The translations under genes were made by a program, and so were the position numbers. Positions 36,006 through 38,574 of a DNA stretch of 38,574 nucleotides are shown piece after piece. The stretch's first letter is position 1, and every line of letters begins with the position of its first letter. The stretch lies in the NCBI GenBank assembly GCA_013697295.1, contig JACCXF010000318.1:1-38574 (forward strand), given 5' to 3'. The notes beneath the pieces were generated by a model. It saw only the letters and a list, made by a program, of their open reading frames with translations. It ran no database searches and was not told the origin of the DNA. The DNA comes from Actinomycetota bacterium (GTDB lineage Bacteria > Actinomycetota > CADDZG01 > WHSQ01).

Positions 36006-37112
36006 ATGAACGAGAAACCAGTCGCCCAGAAGCGCAACGTCCACGATTTCCTCCGGTTCGTTGTGGACAAGAAGGCGTCGGACCTCCACGTGAAAGCGGG
36101 GGGTCCCCCCTACGTGCGGGTCAGCGGGCGCTTGTCGAAGACCGACTTCCCCGCCATGTCGTCCTCGGATTGCGAACGAGCGGCTATGGAGCTGATGGAT
36201 GAGGCTCAGGCCAAAGCGTTCAAAGAGCGGGGAGAGATCGACTTCGCTTACTCCGAGCACGGCCTGGGGCGTTTCCGCGTCAACGTGTTCCTCCAGCGTG
36301 GCAGCGTGGCGGTAGCCGCCCGTCGCGTCCTTCCGGGTAGTCCTGGGTTCGACACCCTCGGCCTGCCTCCGTCCGTGAAAACGCTGGCGGATGAGCAGCG
36401 CGGCCTTGTGCTCGTCACCGGGCCCACGTCCTCCGGCAAGACCACCACTACCGCCGCGATGATCAACCACGTCAACGCCACTCGCTCGTGTCACATCCTG
36501 ACGATCGAGGATCCGATCGAGATCCTGCATGCTGATCGGCAGGCGATCGTCAACCAGCGCGAGATAGGCCACGACACCGAAGACTTCGCCACAGCGATGC
36601 GCGCAGCGATGCGCCAGGATCCGGATGTCATCTTCGTTGGCGAGATCCGCGACCCCGAGACGGTAAAGGCCGCTCTCCAGGCGTCCGAGACCGGTCACCT
36701 CGTCATCTCCACCTTGCACACCACCGACGTGTCCGAGACCGTGAACCGCATCATCGACTTCTTCCCCCCGCACCAGCAGAAGCAGATCAGGGTTTCTCTC
36801 GCAGGCTCTCTCAAGGGCATCGTCTCGCAACGCCTGGTGCCTAGAGCTGATGCTCGTGGACTGGTTCCCGCCGTCGAGGTGCTCGTGATGAACGGTCGCA
36901 TCCGGGATCTGATCCTGAACGCCGAGCAGACGCACATGATCCACGACATCGTTGCCGAGTCCGACTTCTACGGGATGCAGACGTTCGATCAAGCCATGCT
37001 CTACCTCTATCGAGCGGGCCTGATCACCCTGGACGAAGCCATGACCGCCGCCACCAACCCGCACGACTTCCAGATCGCGCTCCGCCAAGAGGGACTTCAG
37101 CCGATCTCATAG
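36006..37112 (+). CDS. pilT: Type IV pilus twitching-motility ATPase PilT
   Basis: VVDKKASDLHVKAGGPPYVRVSGRL; Walker A GPTSSGKTTTTAAM; ASP-box-like DVIFVGEIRDPETVKAALQASETGHLVISTLHTTD; GRIRDLILN. Confidence 0.94.
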   Translation: MNEKPVAQKRNVHDFLRFVVDKKASDLHVKAGGPPYVRVSGRLSKTDFPAMSSSDCERAAMELMDEAQAKAFKERGEIDFAYSEHGLGRFRVNVFLQRGSVAVAARRVLPGSPGFDTLGLPPSVKTLADEQRGLVLVTGPTSSGKTTTTAAMINHVNATRSCHILTIEDPIEILHADRQAIVNQREIGHDTEDFATAMRAAMRQDPDVIFVGEIRDPETVKAALQASETGHLVISTLHTTDVSETVNRIIDFFPPHQQKQIRVSLAGSLKGIVSQRLVPRADARGLVPAVEVLVMNGRIRDLILNAEQTHMIHDIVAESDFYGMQTFDQAMLYLYRAGLITLDEAMTAATNPHDFQIALRQEGLQPIS

Positions 37113-37158
37113 GCTGGCTGTATGCGCCACCTCGGTCGGCTAAACGTAGGCTGGGGGC

Positions 37159-38574
37159 ATGTCCCGACCTGAAAGTGAATCCGCGCGCGCCGCGTTCTCG
37201 GAGTTGCTGAAGCCTGGATCGCCGGTGCTCGGCCTGGCGGAGCGATTCCGTGCCGCATCGCAAGAGCTCTTCCTGGTTGGGGGGACCGTGCGGGATGCGT
37301 TTCTCGGCCGTCCGCACGAGGATCTTGATTTCGCTACCGACGCTCCTCCGGAGCGGACCCTTGAACTCGTTAAGCCTGAGGCGGAGGCGACCTGGCTGCA
37401 AGGGATGAAGTTCGGCACTGTGGGTGCTCGGATCTCTGGTTTGCATATGGAGATCACTACTTTTCGCACGGAGACATACGCGCCGGAGTCCCGTCATCCA
37501 GAAGTGGCGTTCGCTCCCACGATCGACTCCGACCTGTCCCGCCGAGACTTCACGGTCAATGCGATGGCTCTGCGGCTGCCCGAGAAAGAGGCCGTCGATC
37601 CGTTCGGCGGGTTAAGCGACCTGGACGCGCGCTTGCTTAGGACCCCGATCGAGCCGAGCGCCTCCTTCACGGACGATCCATTGCGGATGCTGCGCGCTTT
37701 TCGGTTCGCCTCCCAGCTCGACTTCAAGGTTCACGAGGAAGTGCTAACCGCGATCTCTGCACTTCGAGAGACATTGGCCTCTGTGTCAGCGGAAAGGATC
37801 CGAGATGAGTTCACGCGACTCATCATGGGAGGCAAACCCGGAATCGCATTGCAGCTTGCCGACCGGACCGGGATCGCCGAACTGTTCCTTCCCGAACTCT
37901 CGGCGCTGAAGTTGGAGCAAGATCCGGTTCACCAGCACAAGGATGTTTTCCTCCACACCCTTGCCGTCGTCGAACGAACGAGACAAGACGACGAGGAGCT
38001 GCGACTTGCGGCCCTCTTGCACGACATCGGAAAACCCAAGACCCGGCGGATCGAGCCCGCCGGGGTCACCTTCCACCACCATGAAGTAGTGGGGGCCGAG
38101 ATGGCCGCGAAGCGGTTGCGAGCCCTTCGGTTTCCGAACGAGACGGTGCTTGTGGTGAAGGAGCTGATCCGCCTCCACCACCGGTTCCATACCTACAGGC
38201 TGGGATGGTCGGATTCTGCGATCAGACGTTACGTGCGCGATGCGGGTCCCCTGCTCGGGAAGCTCAACGATCTCGTGCGCGCCGACTGCACCACTCAGAA
38301 CCCAGCCAAAGCTCGTGAGCTTGCCCGTCGGATGGACGAGCTCGAAGAGCGGATCAAACTCCTAGCCGAGCAGGAAGAGCTCGCCCGCATCCGGCCCCAG
38401 CTCGACGGTGTCCAGGTGATGGCTTACCTAGGCATGGAGCCGGGACCCGTCGTCGGCGAGGCCCTCCGCTTTCTGTTGGAGGTTCGGCTCGACGAAGGGA
38501 TCCTCGGCGAGGACGAGGCCTTCAGGCGACTCGACGCCTGGGCGCGGGACCGCGGGCTGGACCCCCCGGGGCTC
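37159..38574 (+). CDS. pcnA: CCA tRNA nucleotidyltransferase / poly(A) polymerase family with HD domain (3' truncated by window edge)
   Basis: LFLVGGTVRDAFLGRPHEDLDFATDAPPE…DLSRRDFTVNAMAL…FTDDPLRMLRAFRFASQL…HKDVFLHTLAVVERT…LAALLHDIGKPKTR. Open to the window end and therefore absent from the ORF track. Confidence 0.93.
   Translation, partial: MSRPESESARAAFSELLKPGSPVLGLAERFRAASQELFLVGGTVRDAFLGRPHEDLDFATDAPPERTLELVKPEAEATWLQGMKFGTVGARISGLHMEITTFRTETYAPESRHPEVAFAPTIDSDLSRRDFTVNAMALRLPEKEAVDPFGGLSDLDARLLRTPIEPSASFTDDPLRMLRAFRFASQLDFKVHEEVLTAISALRETLASVSAERIRDEFTRLIMGGKPGIALQLADRTGIAELFLPELSALKLEQDPVHQHKDVFLHTLAVVERTRQDDEELRLAALLHDIGKPKTRRIEPAGVTFHHHEVVGAEMAAKRLRALRFPNETVLVVKELIRLHHRFHTYRLGWSDSAIRRYVRDAGPLLGKLNDLVRADCTTQNPAKARELARRMDELEERIKLLAEQEELARIRPQLDGVQVMAYLGMEPGPVVGEALRFLLEVRLDEGILGEDEAFRRLDAWARDRGLDPPGL

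Noticed and set aside
35871-37088. 405-aa minus-strand ORF opposite pilT
   Set aside because: Antisense shadow; pilT has all Walker/ASP motifs on the plus strand.

Overview
This window is a chromosomal origin neighbourhood from a high-GC actinobacterium-like genome. The core is gyrA/gyrB/DUF721(dciA-like)/recF/dnaN/oriC/dnaA on the minus strand and rpmH/rnpA/yidD/yidC/khpB(jag)/rsmG/parA/parB on the plus strand. To the right is a mycobacteria-like block: CwlM-type amidase, M23 peptidase, trxB, anti-sigma, ECF sigma, Ser/Thr kinase, murJ, DUF6049, pilT and pcnA/CCA transferase. To the left of gyrA are DUF3566, a saccharopine-dehydrogenase-like gene, an OpuC-type osmoprotectant ABC operon, DUF1684, tRNA-Ile, trxA, tRNA-Ala and several accessory genes. 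The observations I rate highest are: (1) an OpuC-family substrate-binding protein whose two lobes appear in circularly permuted order, joined by a GGGGSG linker; (2) a dnaA-dnaN intergenic region that looks like a basal unwinding system (DnaA box, GC spacer, DnaA-trio-like TAGTACTAGTAG), with a second DnaA-box cluster on the other side of dnaA; (3) a catalytically intact kinase with a discoidin-like ectodomain encoded next to a kinase-less MurJ, resembling a split form of mycobacterial MviN; (4) a gyrB reading frame with no canonical start codon upstream of conserved N-terminal sequence; (5) a CDS whose GTG start abuts the 3' end of tRNA-Ile. I found no CRISPR array, transposon, prophage or defence island. 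All family calls were made by eye from the translations; no database search was run.
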